Source of the DNA: Rhodothermus bifroesti
GTDB taxonomy: Bacteria; Bacteroidota; Rhodothermia; Rhodothermales; Rhodothermaceae
Length of the DNA stretch: 64,000 nucleotides
Reading direction: 5' to 3'
Assembly: GCF_017908595.1 (NCBI RefSeq)
Contig: NZ_JAGKTL010000001.1
Coordinates: forward strand, 62,001-126,000
The notes below the pieces were generated by a model. The model did not search any database and was not told where the DNA came from. It saw nothing but the letters and a program-made list of their open reading frames with translations. The position numbers and the translations under genes are program-made. Of this stretch, positions 18,379 through 27,193 are shown in pieces; within the stretch, counting starts at the first letter, position 1; the number at the start of each line of letters is the position of its first letter.

Positions 18379-19376
18379 TCGTCCAAAGACGCCAAAGGCC
18401 AGCCTTCGCTATCCCAGAGAAGCGGTAAAATCCATAACTTAGGCCGCCCTTCATCCAAGCGGTCGTAGCCATGAAAAACAAGAAAATCTCTCCCTTCAAA
18501 CGTATAGACCGCGCAATGACCTACTCCAGGCCAGCGTTCATTGCCCTCTAAAACGAGCGTGCCACCACCTTGACGCATGTCTCGCCCTTCCCGATCTAGA
18601 TAAGGTCCCCGAATATCCCGAGCCCGCCCTACCACAATCTTATAGTTGCTACGCACCCCTCGGCAGCAGTAATCCCAAGACACAAACAGGTAAAAAAAGT
18701 CTCCTTTTCGAAAAAGGAATGGGGCCTCGATGGCGCCGTCACCTGGGTCACGCTCATCTAGCGTCATGGTGCGCGGACGAGCAGCCACCGTGTACCACTC
18801 TTGGGGCTCAGCCAGTCGCGTTAGCGAGGTGTCTAAACGGACCAGTTTGATTCCTAGCCAGAATGAACCAAACACCAACCAGGGCTGTCCTTTCTCGTCG
18901 AAGACCACATTGGGGTCTATCGCATTCCACATATCGCGCCCTGGAACCGAGCGCACCACGGGCCCATGATCTTCCCAACGATAAGCTGGGTCTGCTGGGT
19001 TTAATGTCAGGCTTGTGGCTACGCCTATGGCTGAGGTGTTTTTTGCAAAGGCCGATACAGAGTAAAAAAGGTAGTAGCGCCCCCGGTAGAAGAGCACATC
19101 TGGGGCCCAAATATGATTGCGCTGGCGGAATCCAGGCACGACTTGCTCGGTCCAGGCTGGAGCCTCAGCAAATACGGGTTCCAGGCGTTCCCACTGGCGC
19201 AGGTCTTTAGAGCGCCATTGGGAAATGCCACGACCGGTATGAAAAAGATAGTAGAACGAATCCTGGCGGATCAGCACCGGATCATGCACGCGGATGTCGA
19301 TAGGCTGGGCCCCAAGCTTTCCTCCAATTGCTCCAAGGAGCACCAACCATCCGTAGCGAATTAGCATCGTATGCAT
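18375..19376 (-). CDS. GH43 arabinan-degrading enzyme, exported
   Basis: Closely related in layout to the next gene downstream but shorter, with the catalytic blade only. The ATG at 19376 was chosen because GGAGG lies 8 bases upstream and a signal peptide follows (LVLLGAIGG..., cut near KLGAQ). Catalytic residues by this numbering are Asp32 (VHDPVL), Asp154 (AIDPNV) and Glu217 (AIEAPF). Likely an endo-1,5-alpha-L-arabinanase or an arabinofuranosidase. A strong hairpin sits in the leader between it and the GH51 gene upstream. The pair of adjacent GH43 genes may be an old tandem duplication that has diverged. Confidence 0.92.
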   Translation of the reverse strand: MHTMLIRYGWLVLLGAIGGKLGAQPIDIRVHDPVLIRQDSFYYLFHTGRGISQWRSKDLRQWERLEPVFAEAPAWTEQVVPGFRQRNHIWAPDVLFYRGRYYLFYSVSAFAKNTSAIGVATSLTLNPADPAYRWEDHGPVVRSVPGRDMWNAIDPNVVFDEKGQPWLVFGSFWLGIKLVRLDTSLTRLAEPQEWYTVAARPRTMTLDERDPGDGAIEAPFLFRKGDFFYLFVSWDYCCRGVRSNYKIVVGRARDIRGPYLDREGRDMRQGGGTLVLEGNERWPGVGHCAVYTFEGRDFLVFHGYDRLDEGRPKLWILPLLWDSEGWPLASLDD

Positions 19377-19394
19377 CACGCATGCCTCCATAAT

Positions 19395-19441
19395 CTGGAA
19401 GTGGGGTGGAAAGCATGGTCGACTTTCCACCCACTTTCCAG
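19395..19441 (-). promoter_or_regulatory. Intercistronic hairpin between GH51 and GH43
   Basis: GGTGGAAAG (19405-19413) pairs with CTTTCCACC (19423-19431) over a 9-base loop. The flanks CTGGAAGTGG and CACTTTCCAG extend the stem to about 18 bp with a bulge. There is no U-run after it on the transcribed strand, and the ribosome site of the next gene follows almost at once. An RNA-stability or processing element is more likely than a terminator. Confidence 0.65.
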
Positions 19442-19455
19442 TGCTCCTGTCACCT

Positions 19456-21042
19456 TCACCGTTCTAGACGTCCGATCAACTGCGTAAAGGAATGGGGAGG
19501 GAAAGTATAGGTAAAGCGCGTACCATTGGCGCTAACGTCGGGTTTGCGTACCGTTTTGACGCGCTCGATGCCGAAGTCATTTTCCGCCTTAATGTCGGGC
19601 CCGTTGACTTCATAGACTTCAAAAGGCCCTCGGAAACGGCCTTCCTGAGCGATAAGCTCGGTTGTTATCGGCTGATCCTTGTGCCGGTTGACGACATTGA
19701 TTACCAGCCGCCCATTTTCTTCATTATAGACTGCAGAAACGTCTAGGTAAGGAACGTTTTCCAACTTTGTGGTGCGTTCACCCAGGCCCAGGAAGAACTC
19801 TTCGGTGTCGTAAGTGGGACTATCCACAAACACATCCAGAGCTGTACCGTGCGCATTGCGTGCAAAAAGCTGAAAGGGGTAATAGATTGTCTGCTTAAAC
19901 AGGCCTTGTTCGTTGGTAAAGATGGGAGCAATTACATTAACAAGCTGGGCTAAATTTGCCATCTTCACAATATCGGCCTGCCGAATAAAGCCATTCAAAA
20001 AACCGGCAATGACCAAAGCGTCTTCCAGATTATAGCGCTCTTCAAGTGCTCGTCGGCCCCGCAGGGCTTCACCGGTGCGTGCGCGATACCAAACGTTGTA
20101 TTCATCCCAGGCAATGTAAATTGGACGCTCCCGACGTGAACCCCAGAGCACCTGTTGAATTAAGCCCTTTACGATTGCTGTCCGTCGCTCCATCTCTAAA
20201 GGCGTAGCGACGAAGTTGTAGTAGTTATTGTCAGGATTACCCACGTAAATGTGCAGGGCAATGTAGTCGATATGATCCTTCAGCTCTTCAAGCACAACCC
20301 GATTCCAATGCTGGGGATCTGCACCCGGGCGAAAATCAGACGAGCCTGCGGCAATCAGCCGAATGCTGGGATCTGTAGCTTTCATGAGCTTTGCCGCCTC
20401 ACGAGCCTTTTTGGCATAATCTTCTGCACTGAGATGCCCAAGCTGCCAAAAGCCATCCATCTCATTGCCCAAGCTCCAGAACTTGATCCCATAAGGCTCT
20501 GGGAAGCCGTGCTGTTTGCGAAGCTCCGCGTAGTATGGGCCTTCCTTTACATTCGTGTATTCCACCCACCATTGGGCCTCTTCGATGGTGCCTGTTCCCA
20601 TGTTGACCGTAAAGTAGGGTTCGGCCCCGACCTTCCGGATGAATTTCATAAATTCGTTTGTCCCAAACGTATTAGGCTCCAGGACGTGCCAGGCTAAATC
20701 CAAACGAGGCTTACGTTCGGGCCCTACACCATCGAGCCAGTGGTAATTAGAGACAAAGTTACCACCGGGATAACGCAGGATTGTCACGCCCAACTCACGT
20801 ACCGCTTGAAGCACATCCCTGCGCAGACCGTCTTCATCGGCCAGCGGTGAACCCGGCTCGTAGATGCCCCCATAGACACAACGCCCTAAGTGCTCCACGA
20901 AACTGCCATAGATCAAAGGATCTACTTTGTCAATAACACGATCTGGATCAATTTTAATACGTGCCTGCTGGGCAGACGTCGGCATAGCCAGTCCTAATCC
21001 CAGCACTAATCCTATAAAACAAACGAGGTGGCGATACCGCAT
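19456..21042 (-). CDS. GH51 alpha-L-arabinofuranosidase, exported
   Basis: Releases terminal alpha-L-arabinofuranose from arabinan or arabinoxylan. The 528-residue protein has a signal peptide (cut near TSAQQ) and then the full GH51 fold: YGSFVEHLGRCVYGGI, the acid/base Glu194 in SLGNEMDGF and the nucleophile Glu314 in AWDEYNVWY. The C-terminal beta-sandwich is complete. Many GH51 enzymes are cytoplasmic; this one appears exported, in line with a locus that strips arabinose outside the inner membrane. It is the first enzyme gene after susCD and lies between two intercistronic hairpins. A second GH51 gene lies at 29141-30733 and is clearly divergent, so it is not a recent copy. Confidence 0.95.
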   Translation of the reverse strand: MRYRHLVCFIGLVLGLGLAMPTSAQQARIKIDPDRVIDKVDPLIYGSFVEHLGRCVYGGIYEPGSPLADEDGLRRDVLQAVRELGVTILRYPGGNFVSNYHWLDGVGPERKPRLDLAWHVLEPNTFGTNEFMKFIRKVGAEPYFTVNMGTGTIEEAQWWVEYTNVKEGPYYAELRKQHGFPEPYGIKFWSLGNEMDGFWQLGHLSAEDYAKKAREAAKLMKATDPSIRLIAAGSSDFRPGADPQHWNRVVLEELKDHIDYIALHIYVGNPDNNYYNFVATPLEMERRTAIVKGLIQQVLWGSRRERPIYIAWDEYNVWYRARTGEALRGRRALEERYNLEDALVIAGFLNGFIRQADIVKMANLAQLVNVIAPIFTNEQGLFKQTIYYPFQLFARNAHGTALDVFVDSPTYDTEEFFLGLGERTTKLENVPYLDVSAVYNEENGRLVINVVNRHKDQPITTELIAQEGRFRGPFEVYEVNGPDIKAENDFGIERVKTVRKPDVSANGTRFTYTFPPHSFTQLIGRLER

Positions 21043-21076
21043 GGTCTTTCACTGTTGGATTCTGGTAGGGAACGGA

Positions 21077-21116
21077 GGGATAGTCTGCCGCTTCTGCCTG
21101 CCCGGCAGACTATCCC
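21077..21116 (-). promoter_or_regulatory. Strong intercistronic hairpin between susD and GH51
   Basis: A perfect 14-bp inverted repeat (21077-21090 with 21103-21116; arms begin GGGATAGTC and CGGCAGACT) with a 12-base loop lies just 6 bases after the susD stop. No T-run follows on the transcribed strand. Such hairpins after susCD can protect the upstream message and lower expression of downstream enzymes; that role here is inference. Confidence 0.75.
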
Positions 21117-21122
21117 CTAGCT

Positions 21123-22655
21123 CTAGTAGCTTGGATTTTGCTGCAGCAGCGGGTTAGCATCCATTTCGGCCTGCGGGATTGGCAACCACTCCCTTCCTGG
21201 CGCATAGCCGTTGAATTCTGGATCACAGGCGCGTAACTCGGCCAATTTAGCTGGATTACTCAACCATCCCCAACGACGAAGGTCATCAAACCGTTTACCT
21301 TCACCAGCCAATTCCAAAAAGCGTTCACGTGCGATGACTTCCCGCAGCTGAGCCTGCGACATGGCAGCAAACTCAGCTTCCCGGTTAGGTAAGCGCGCAC
21401 GATTGCGAACCATTTGGATGTAGCGTGCAGCTGTAGCCTGATCTCCTAGCTCATTACGGGTCTCTGCATACATCAAAAGCACATCTGCATAGCGCATTAC
21501 TCGGATGTTAATTCCTGACCGCATATCAAACTCATTTCCACCCGGAATATCACTTTGGTACTTGCGCCAGTAAACCGAAGTTGTGTCGTTTCCGTAGAGC
21601 TGTTCCCACGGCACGCCATAGACTGTCATTCCTGGGCGATAATAGAACATCGTAGCATGAAGCCTTGGGTCATCCTGCCCATCTACTGTTCGTTCTTGCT
21701 TAAAGGTCTGATACAAGCAGCGTGTGGGATTGGTATCAGCCCATCCAAATCCGGGGGGTGAATACGTAATCGACCGTGCCTGCGTCTCGCCCCAACTTGG
21801 GTTAGGAGTCCCTCCCCATCCTGGAACGGTACCTCCTACCTCGCGTGAAAATTGAATTTCAAAAATGGACTCAGCATTGTTTTCTCCTTCATACCCCCCG
21901 TTCAGCCGAGGATCGTCGACAAGTTGATAAAGACCCGAGTCAATTATTTTCTTAAACTCAGCATCTGCCTCTGCATAGCGCCCCGTAAATAAATAGGCTA
22001 CTCCTAGATAGGCTGTGGCCGCACCCCAGGTTGCTCGCCCAATATCAGCCTCATTAGTATACCGCTGGGGTAGTACAGTCTGCGCCTCTTTTAGATCTTG
22101 AATGATTTGTGCCCAGACTTGCTCAGGGGGAGCCTGAGGTTGGCGATATTGTTCTTCCTTTTCGGCAGGCTCTAAAATAAGCGGGACGTTATTGAACATC
22201 TTGACAAGATGGAAATAGTAAAACGCCCGTAAGAATTTAGCTTCCCCCAAAAGACGCGCTTTTAGCTCTGGATCCATTTCGATATTTGGAACATATTTCA
22301 AAACTTGGTTAGTGCGGTAGATGCCATTATAAGCATCGCGCCACGCTAAGAAAGGCCCAAACGAAGCCGCGTTAAGATTAAATCGACCAACGTTTTGGAT
22401 TTCCCCCCATGGGCTATCCCCTACTGCATCGTCAGCTCGCAAATCTTGTAGGATATGCATAAAACGTCCATACATGCCATCAAAAGTGAGTGGTTCGTAA
22501 CAGGCATTTACGGCCTTGATGGCATCATCAGCGGTTTTCCAGAAAGTATCTGTGGTGGGGAGGTTGGGATTGGTAAGCTCCAAAAAGTTACCATCACATC
22601 CAACCATCAAGCCCCCACATAGCAGTAGCAACAGTAAGGTTTGGGCAGCTTTCAT
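21123..22655 (-). CDS. susD: SusD/RagB-family glycan-binding lipoprotein
   Basis: The outer-membrane surface partner of the SusC channel, which captures oligosaccharides and closes over the barrel. The 510-residue protein has a lipoprotein signal with the lipobox MVGC and then NFLELTNPN, typical of SusD starts. TPR-like helices include LLGEAKFLRAFYYFHLVKMFNNVPLI, a hallmark of the family. The C-terminal RYADVLLMYAETRNELG and RFLELAGEGKRFDDLRRWG segments complete it. It lies 50 bases downstream of susC on the same strand. Its surroundings (GH51, GH43 twice, GH127) indicate arabinan-type ligands. The symbol names the family, not a proven starch role. Confidence 0.95.
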   Translation of the reverse strand: MKAAQTLLLLLLCGGLMVGCDGNFLELTNPNLPTTDTFWKTADDAIKAVNACYEPLTFDGMYGRFMHILQDLRADDAVGDSPWGEIQNVGRFNLNAASFGPFLAWRDAYNGIYRTNQVLKYVPNIEMDPELKARLLGEAKFLRAFYYFHLVKMFNNVPLILEPAEKEEQYRQPQAPPEQVWAQIIQDLKEAQTVLPQRYTNEADIGRATWGAATAYLGVAYLFTGRYAEADAEFKKIIDSGLYQLVDDPRLNGGYEGENNAESIFEIQFSREVGGTVPGWGGTPNPSWGETQARSITYSPPGFGWADTNPTRCLYQTFKQERTVDGQDDPRLHATMFYYRPGMTVYGVPWEQLYGNDTTSVYWRKYQSDIPGGNEFDMRSGINIRVMRYADVLLMYAETRNELGDQATAARYIQMVRNRARLPNREAEFAAMSQAQLREVIARERFLELAGEGKRFDDLRRWGWLSNPAKLAELRACDPEFNGYAPGREWLPIPQAEMDANPLLQQNPSY

Positions 22656-22705
22656 AATCGACTCCTTCGATTTAAACCAGCTAAGCTCTTGGTTCTCCTA
22701 TCCGG

Positions 22706-25700
22706 CTAGAAACTAAGCTGAACCCCAGCACGGATAATCCGCGGGTGGGGCCAGGCCCCTGTATCTGTTCCTCGGCTAAAGAGGGCATCATTTTCCACCT
22801 GAGCGCCATCATCACCCAAATCAGGATCAAGCCCGCTATAGCCCGTCAGTGTAAAGAGATTCTCCGCGCTAACGTAGACGCGCAAGCTGACCATACCTAG
22901 TCGACTCGCTAAAGAAGCCGGCAGCGTATATCCTAGGGTCACATTCTGTACGCGTAAGTATGATCCATCTTCTACCCAACGATCGGAGTCTCGCCCGTTA
23001 CCGTTAGGATCCAAGTAAATAACTCTTGGCATTTTAGCATCAGGATTATCTGGCCTCCAGTGATCCTTTACAGTCTCAGCAGCATTGCCATATGCCTGCT
23101 GGAAACCTGCCTCCAACATGCGTCGCGGATGGTTAAAAATCTTGTTGCCATAGGTACCTTGCGCGAGTAAGGAAAAGTCCCACTGACGATAATTCAGACG
23201 AAAGCCCCAACCGTAATAGAAATCCGGGATAGCACTACCTAGCACCGTACGGTCTTGATCGTTAATGATACCATCACCATTTAGATCTTTAAAGCGAATG
23301 TCACCCGGCGCTGTACCTGGGGTTTGGTAGGCTAACCCCCGTTCACGGCAGGTCGCGCCAGTGGCATCCCGACAGATTTCGTCTTCGCTTTGAAAAATTC
23401 CATTCGTTACCCAGCCATAAATAGCACCGATCTCCCCACCCTCCTGAGTAATGCTTGCAAATCCATAGATTGGTTCACCACCGTAGCCAAGTGAGAGCAC
23501 CTTGTTATTCCAAGTGGTCAGGTTGCCCCATAGCTCATAGTTCAGTGAACCTCGTTGACCGCGATAGGTAGCTGAAAATTCCCATCCCCAATTTTTAAGA
23601 GAAGCCGCATTGACTAAGGGATTTTCTGTAGAACCAACGGAGAGAGGGATAGGCACTCGCACCAAAATACCATCGGTAGTTTTATCATAGTAGTCGACCG
23701 TCAGTTGAAGGCGGGCATCAAACAACGTGGCATCTATCCCAACATCCCACGAGGTTGTCGTCTCCCACTTCATATTGGGATTAACCAACGTCACTTGAAT
23801 AGCACCCGGTGCTAAGTTGTCATTAAAGTTGTAATGAGCATAGGTATTAACAACTGCTGCTGTAGCATAATCATCAATATTCTGATTTCCCAGCCTTCCC
23901 CAACTGCCACGAATTTTCAGATCATTAATAAACGGAATGTCAAAAAAGGGCTCGTTGCTTACGCGCCATCCTGCTGAAATAGAGGGGAAAATTCCATAGC
24001 GATTATTGCGTCCGAAACGGGAAGAACCGTCCCGTCGAATAGTCGCCGAAAGCAGATAGCGATCAGCAAAATTATAATTTAAGCGTCCCAAAAAAGATTG
24101 AAGTGCATTAGCCGATTTCCAATGAAAAACAGTTTTATTAGGATTACTACCGGCTTCTAGCGTTTTGAAATTGCTATTAGCATAACCTTGAGCATTTCCC
24201 CCAGTGTGTACATAATTTCCTTTTTCCCAAGTAGCACCACCCAAAAGTGTAAAATGATGCCTACCAAATACGCGATCATAGGTTAGCGTATGTTCTAAAA
24301 GCCAATAGACATACCGCCGCTTAAAGTAATCCAAAGTTCCATTCTGTTCGGTAAAGAAATATCCCATATCAAACTGCGGCACAAAAAGATAATCTTCTGA
24401 TTCTGTAACATCTACAGCTGTATTAATCTTGTAAGAAAGGCCAGAAAATAGATCAATCTGACCATATAGGTTGAGTAGTCCTCGATAAGCATCGACAGGA
24501 GACTCTATCAAATTATTAACCCCAACTACATTTAGTGAAATAGCCCTATGAATATTGGCATCAGCCCCTGCATAGCCTCCCTTACGATTAGGATCATGGA
24601 TAGGCAGCGTTGGAATTGCTACTAGCGTGTTCCGGATAATGGATTCTTCATGCCTCGTTTCTTGCCGCATTGTTTTGGTATGTACTAGATAAATGGATTC
24701 ACCAAAGGAAAAGCGTCCGCGGCGATGATCCGAATTAACACGTAAAGACACCCGCTCAAAAGAGGGCGCATTCCCTACCATGGTGGGCTCCTGACGCAGA
24801 TAGCCCCCCGCAATGCTATAAGTGCTTACTTCACCTCCGCCTGAAACTGTAAGATTATGACTGGTCATCAAACCCGGTTTGAAGGCCGCATCCTGCCAGT
24901 CTGTATCGACGTCGTCTACATAGAAAGGTGACGAAGGATCGTTTGCCGGCGCAGGCGGCCGTCCAGCATTCGCATCCATCTCGTTCATCAGCGCCTGATA
25001 TTCTTCACGCTCCAACACATCCCAGCGCTGATAAATATTGGCTGCCCCGACCGAACCCTCATATTCCACACGCAACCCACGCTGACCACGACGCGTGGTG
25101 ATAATGACTACACCATTAGCAGCACGCGTACCATAGATTGCCGCTGCCGCCGCGTCCTTAAGCACTTGGACTGATTCAATATCACTGATGTTTAGGTCAA
25201 TAATCCGATCAACAGGAACACCATCAACGATATATAGCGGCTCATTGCTACCAAAGGACGTAATCCCCCGAATACGCACTTCGGGCGTTTCCCCCGGCGC
25301 CCCGCTAGAGGTAACAGCTACACCAGCAAGCTGGCCTTGTAAGGCGCCCGCCAAGGTTGGGGTCGAAAGCTTCTTGAGCTCAGCTGGATCTGCTACAGCT
25401 ACCGCACCCGTCAGATCTACGCGCCGTTGGGTACCGTAGCCAATCACAACCACTTCCTCTCCCCGCAACACTGTGGGCACTAGGCGTACATCCACCACAC
25501 TTCGGCCGGCAATTGGCTCTTCCCGAGTTTCATAGCCCACAAACGAAAACACCAGCGTATCCTGCAACGAAGGCACAACTAGGCGGTAACGACCATCCAG
25601 ATCGGTGGCCGCTCCCAACGTGGTCCCCTTCACAACCACATTCACGCCCGGCAGCGGCTCACCACTGGCCGCATCCCGCACTGTACCCGATACCTGCTGC

Positions 25701-25849
25701 TGCGCCCATACGTTAGCGCTTCCAAAGAACCAAAACAGCCCAACCATCCCCATACACCACCCCAACCACTTTCCTCGATAAGCTTTTGCCGTCGTCCAGA
25801 CTTTTTTCATCCAGACATCCTGGGACTTCAACGTGCTTCCAGCTTTCAT
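22706..25849 (-). CDS. susC: SusC/RagA-family TonB-dependent outer-membrane transporter
   Basis: Imports oligosaccharides across the outer membrane using TonB energy. After the signal peptide (cut near NVWAQ) comes a carboxypeptidase-regulatory-like domain (VSGTVRDAASGEPLPGVNVVV), a TonB box region (EEVVVIGYGTQRR), the plug (LQGQLAGVAV, LYIVDGVPVDR, SIYGTRAANG-like AAIYGTRAANGVV) and a beta barrel to the C-terminal RAGVQLSF. The start is unsure. ATG 25849 is used here; ATG 25810 (MKKVWTT...) has AGGA about 8 bases upstream and is equally plausible; a TTG at 25867 is possible. The gene heads the arabinan operon and has a near-consensus promoter. Base composition looks AT-richer than in the surrounding housekeeping genes. 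Confidence 0.95.
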   Translation of the reverse strand: MKAGSTLKSQDVWMKKVWTTAKAYRGKWLGWCMGMVGLFWFFGSANVWAQQQVSGTVRDAASGEPLPGVNVVVKGTTLGAATDLDGRYRLVVPSLQDTLVFSFVGYETREEPIAGRSVVDVRLVPTVLRGEEVVVIGYGTQRRVDLTGAVAVADPAELKKLSTPTLAGALQGQLAGVAVTSSGAPGETPEVRIRGITSFGSNEPLYIVDGVPVDRIIDLNISDIESVQVLKDAAAAAIYGTRAANGVVIITTRRGQRGLRVEYEGSVGAANIYQRWDVLEREEYQALMNEMDANAGRPPAPANDPSSPFYVDDVDTDWQDAAFKPGLMTSHNLTVSGGGEVSTYSIAGGYLRQEPTMVGNAPSFERVSLRVNSDHRRGRFSFGESIYLVHTKTMRQETRHEESIIRNTLVAIPTLPIHDPNRKGGYAGADANIHRAISLNVVGVNNLIESPVDAYRGLLNLYGQIDLFSGLSYKINTAVDVTESEDYLFVPQFDMGYFFTEQNGTLDYFKRRYVYWLLEHTLTYDRVFGRHHFTLLGGATWEKGNYVHTGGNAQGYANSNFKTLEAGSNPNKTVFHWKSANALQSFLGRLNYNFADRYLLSATIRRDGSSRFGRNNRYGIFPSISAGWRVSNEPFFDIPFINDLKIRGSWGRLGNQNIDDYATAAVVNTYAHYNFNDNLAPGAIQVTLVNPNMKWETTTSWDVGIDATLFDARLQLTVDYYDKTTDGILVRVPIPLSVGSTENPLVNAASLKNWGWEFSATYRGQRGSLNYELWGNLTTWNNKVLSLGYGGEPIYGFASITQEGGEIGAIYGWVTNGIFQSEDEICRDATGATCRERGLAYQTPGTAPGDIRFKDLNGDGIINDQDRTVLGSAIPDFYYGWGFRLNYRQWDFSLLAQGTYGNKIFNHPRRMLEAGFQQAYGNAAETVKDHWRPDNPDAKMPRVIYLDPNGNGRDSDRWVEDGSYLRVQNVTLGYTLPASLASRLGMVSLRVYVSAENLFTLTGYSGLDPDLGDDGAQVENDALFSRGTDTGAWPHPRIIRAGVQLSF

Positions 25850-25882
25850 AGCAGCGTGTCTTTTCAATTTTATTGATTATCT

Positions 25883-25890
25883 AATCGTTT
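25883..25890. promoter_or_regulatory. Candidate LacI-family operator core in the susC leader
   Basis: AATCGTTT fits the AAxCGxTT core seen in many LacI-family operators. It lies about ten bases downstream of the predicted susC transcription start, where a bound repressor would block initiation. The same 8-mer occurs before galM at 32018-32025. Confidence 0.4.
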
Positions 25891-25905
25891 ATTCAGTTTT
25901 TCGAT

Positions 25906-25934
25906 ATTATAATATCATTTCGCTATTTCGTCAA
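25906..25934 (-). promoter_or_regulatory. Near-consensus sigma70-type promoter of susC with overlapping palindrome
   Basis: On the minus strand TTGACG (25934-25929) is followed after exactly 17 bases by TATAAT (25911-25906). The -10 box lies inside a perfect 14-bp palindrome, GATATTATAATATC (25903-25916). The start of transcription would fall near 25899, giving a short leader. The palindrome is a natural place for a repressor. The classical Bacteroides -33/-7 promoter is not what is seen here. Confidence 0.75.
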
Positions 25935-26009
25935 TAGGGGATAAAAAAATACCCTACACCTCTTGAAATACCGCTTTTTTGCAATGTCTAAAAGCTAGAT
26001 AAAAATCAA

Positions 26010-26047
26010 AAGGATTAGATTATTTCGATTTTCACATTCTAATCCTT
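26010..26047. promoter_or_regulatory. Inverted repeat in the susC/lacI divergent region
   Basis: AAGGATTAGA (26010-26019) and TCTAATCCTT (26038-26047) are perfect 10-base inverted repeats with an 18-base AT-rich spacer. The site is about 88 bases before the regulator's ATG and 105 bases upstream of the susC -10 box. It may be a binding site for the LacI-family protein itself (autoregulation) or for a dimeric activator. Not a terminator, because no gene ends here. Confidence 0.5.
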
Positions 26048-26134
26048 AAACCACTGTCCAACGGCGTTCGAATCTTTTAGAGGCTTGTGCTGTTAAATCG
26101 CAGCAGTTGCTGTCTATCATGAGCCTTTTTGCCT

Positions 26135-27193
26135 ATGCCTGCAGAGCCAACCCCCCCCAAGCGGGTCACTATCTCTGACGTAGCCCGATATGCGGGCGTC
26201 TCAAATGCTACGGTTTCGGCCGTACTCAACAACAAAAGCACGGTCAAAGACACCACCCGACGCCGCGTCCTGGAAGCCATTGAAAAGCTGAACTATCGAC
26301 CCAGTGGCGCAGCCCGCCGTCGCCTACAACCGACGCTGCACCGAACCATTGGCCTGGTGGTTAAGGAAGTAGACAACCCCTACTTTGCCGATATTTTCCT
26401 AGGTGCCCGCGAAGTGGCCAGCCGGCATGGTTACACGGTGCTGATCACGAGCTCAGAAAGCGACTTTGCCTCAGAACACCGCATCGTCGACCTGCTGGCT
26501 GACAAGGACGTCGACGGCCTTATTATTAATCCCCTCCTGGAAGAACAAGCCGACTTGTCCCATCTGTTTGAGCTCAAACGCCGGCATATCCCCTTTGTAC
26601 TTATTGAAAACGTACTAGGCCTGCAGGCCAACATCGTGGACGTCGACAACGTGGCAGCTTCCAAAGAAGCTACACGCTATCTTATTGAAGGTGGACACGA
26701 ACGCATTATTCACTTTGCTGGCCCTCGCTACTCGCTCCACACCGAAGAACGCATCGAGGGCTTCCGCCGAGCCTTCAGCGAGTCCAACCTCATCTTTCGG
26801 GAAGACATGATTGTCTATACCGGTGCGCGGCTGCGCGATGGCTACGAAAAAGGCCTGGAATACTTCCAGCAACACCACAATAACCTTCCTACGGCCGTTA
26901 CCTGCTATAACGACCTGGTAGCCATTGGCCTCATGCGCGCCCTGCACTACCTGGGCATTAAGGTTCCCGATCAGGTCTCCATTATTGGCTACGACGATAT
27001 CGCCATCGCCGAATACTTGCCTATTCCGCTGACAACGGTCCGCATGCCCAAAATCGAAATGGGAGCCAAAGCAGCCGAACTCTTAATCCGCCAAATCGAA
27101 GGTGCCAATGGTCGCGGTGGCCCGGATACCGTCGAACGCATCATCTTGCCGGCACAGCTTATCGTTCGGGCCTCAACTCGTCTGCTAAAGTAA
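26135..27193 (+). CDS. LacI-family transcriptional regulator
   Basis: A 352-residue regulator with an N-terminal helix-turn-helix (VTISDVARYAGVSNATVSAVLN) and hinge helix (NYRPSGAARR), followed by a periplasmic-binding-protein-like effector domain (IGLVVKEVDNPYFADIFLGA, then VSIIGYDDIAIAEYLPIPLTTV). It is transcribed away from susC across a 267-base regulatory region. It most likely controls the arabinan and galactose genes in response to a sugar such as arabinose or galactose; the effector is inferred from position only. The ATG at 26135 is preferred over an in-frame TTG two codons earlier. Its 3' end overlaps the convergent GH97 gene by 35 bases. Confidence 0.93.
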   Translation: MPAEPTPPKRVTISDVARYAGVSNATVSAVLNNKSTVKDTTRRRVLEAIEKLNYRPSGAARRRLQPTLHRTIGLVVKEVDNPYFADIFLGAREVASRHGYTVLITSSESDFASEHRIVDLLADKDVDGLIINPLLEEQADLSHLFELKRRHIPFVLIENVLGLQANIVDVDNVAASKEATRYLIEGGHERIIHFAGPRYSLHTEERIEGFRRAFSESNLIFREDMIVYTGARLRDGYEKGLEYFQQHHNNLPTAVTCYNDLVAIGLMRALHYLGIKVPDQVSIIGYDDIAIAEYLPIPLTTVRMPKIEMGAKAAELLIRQIEGANGRGGPDTVERIILPAQLIVRASTRLLK

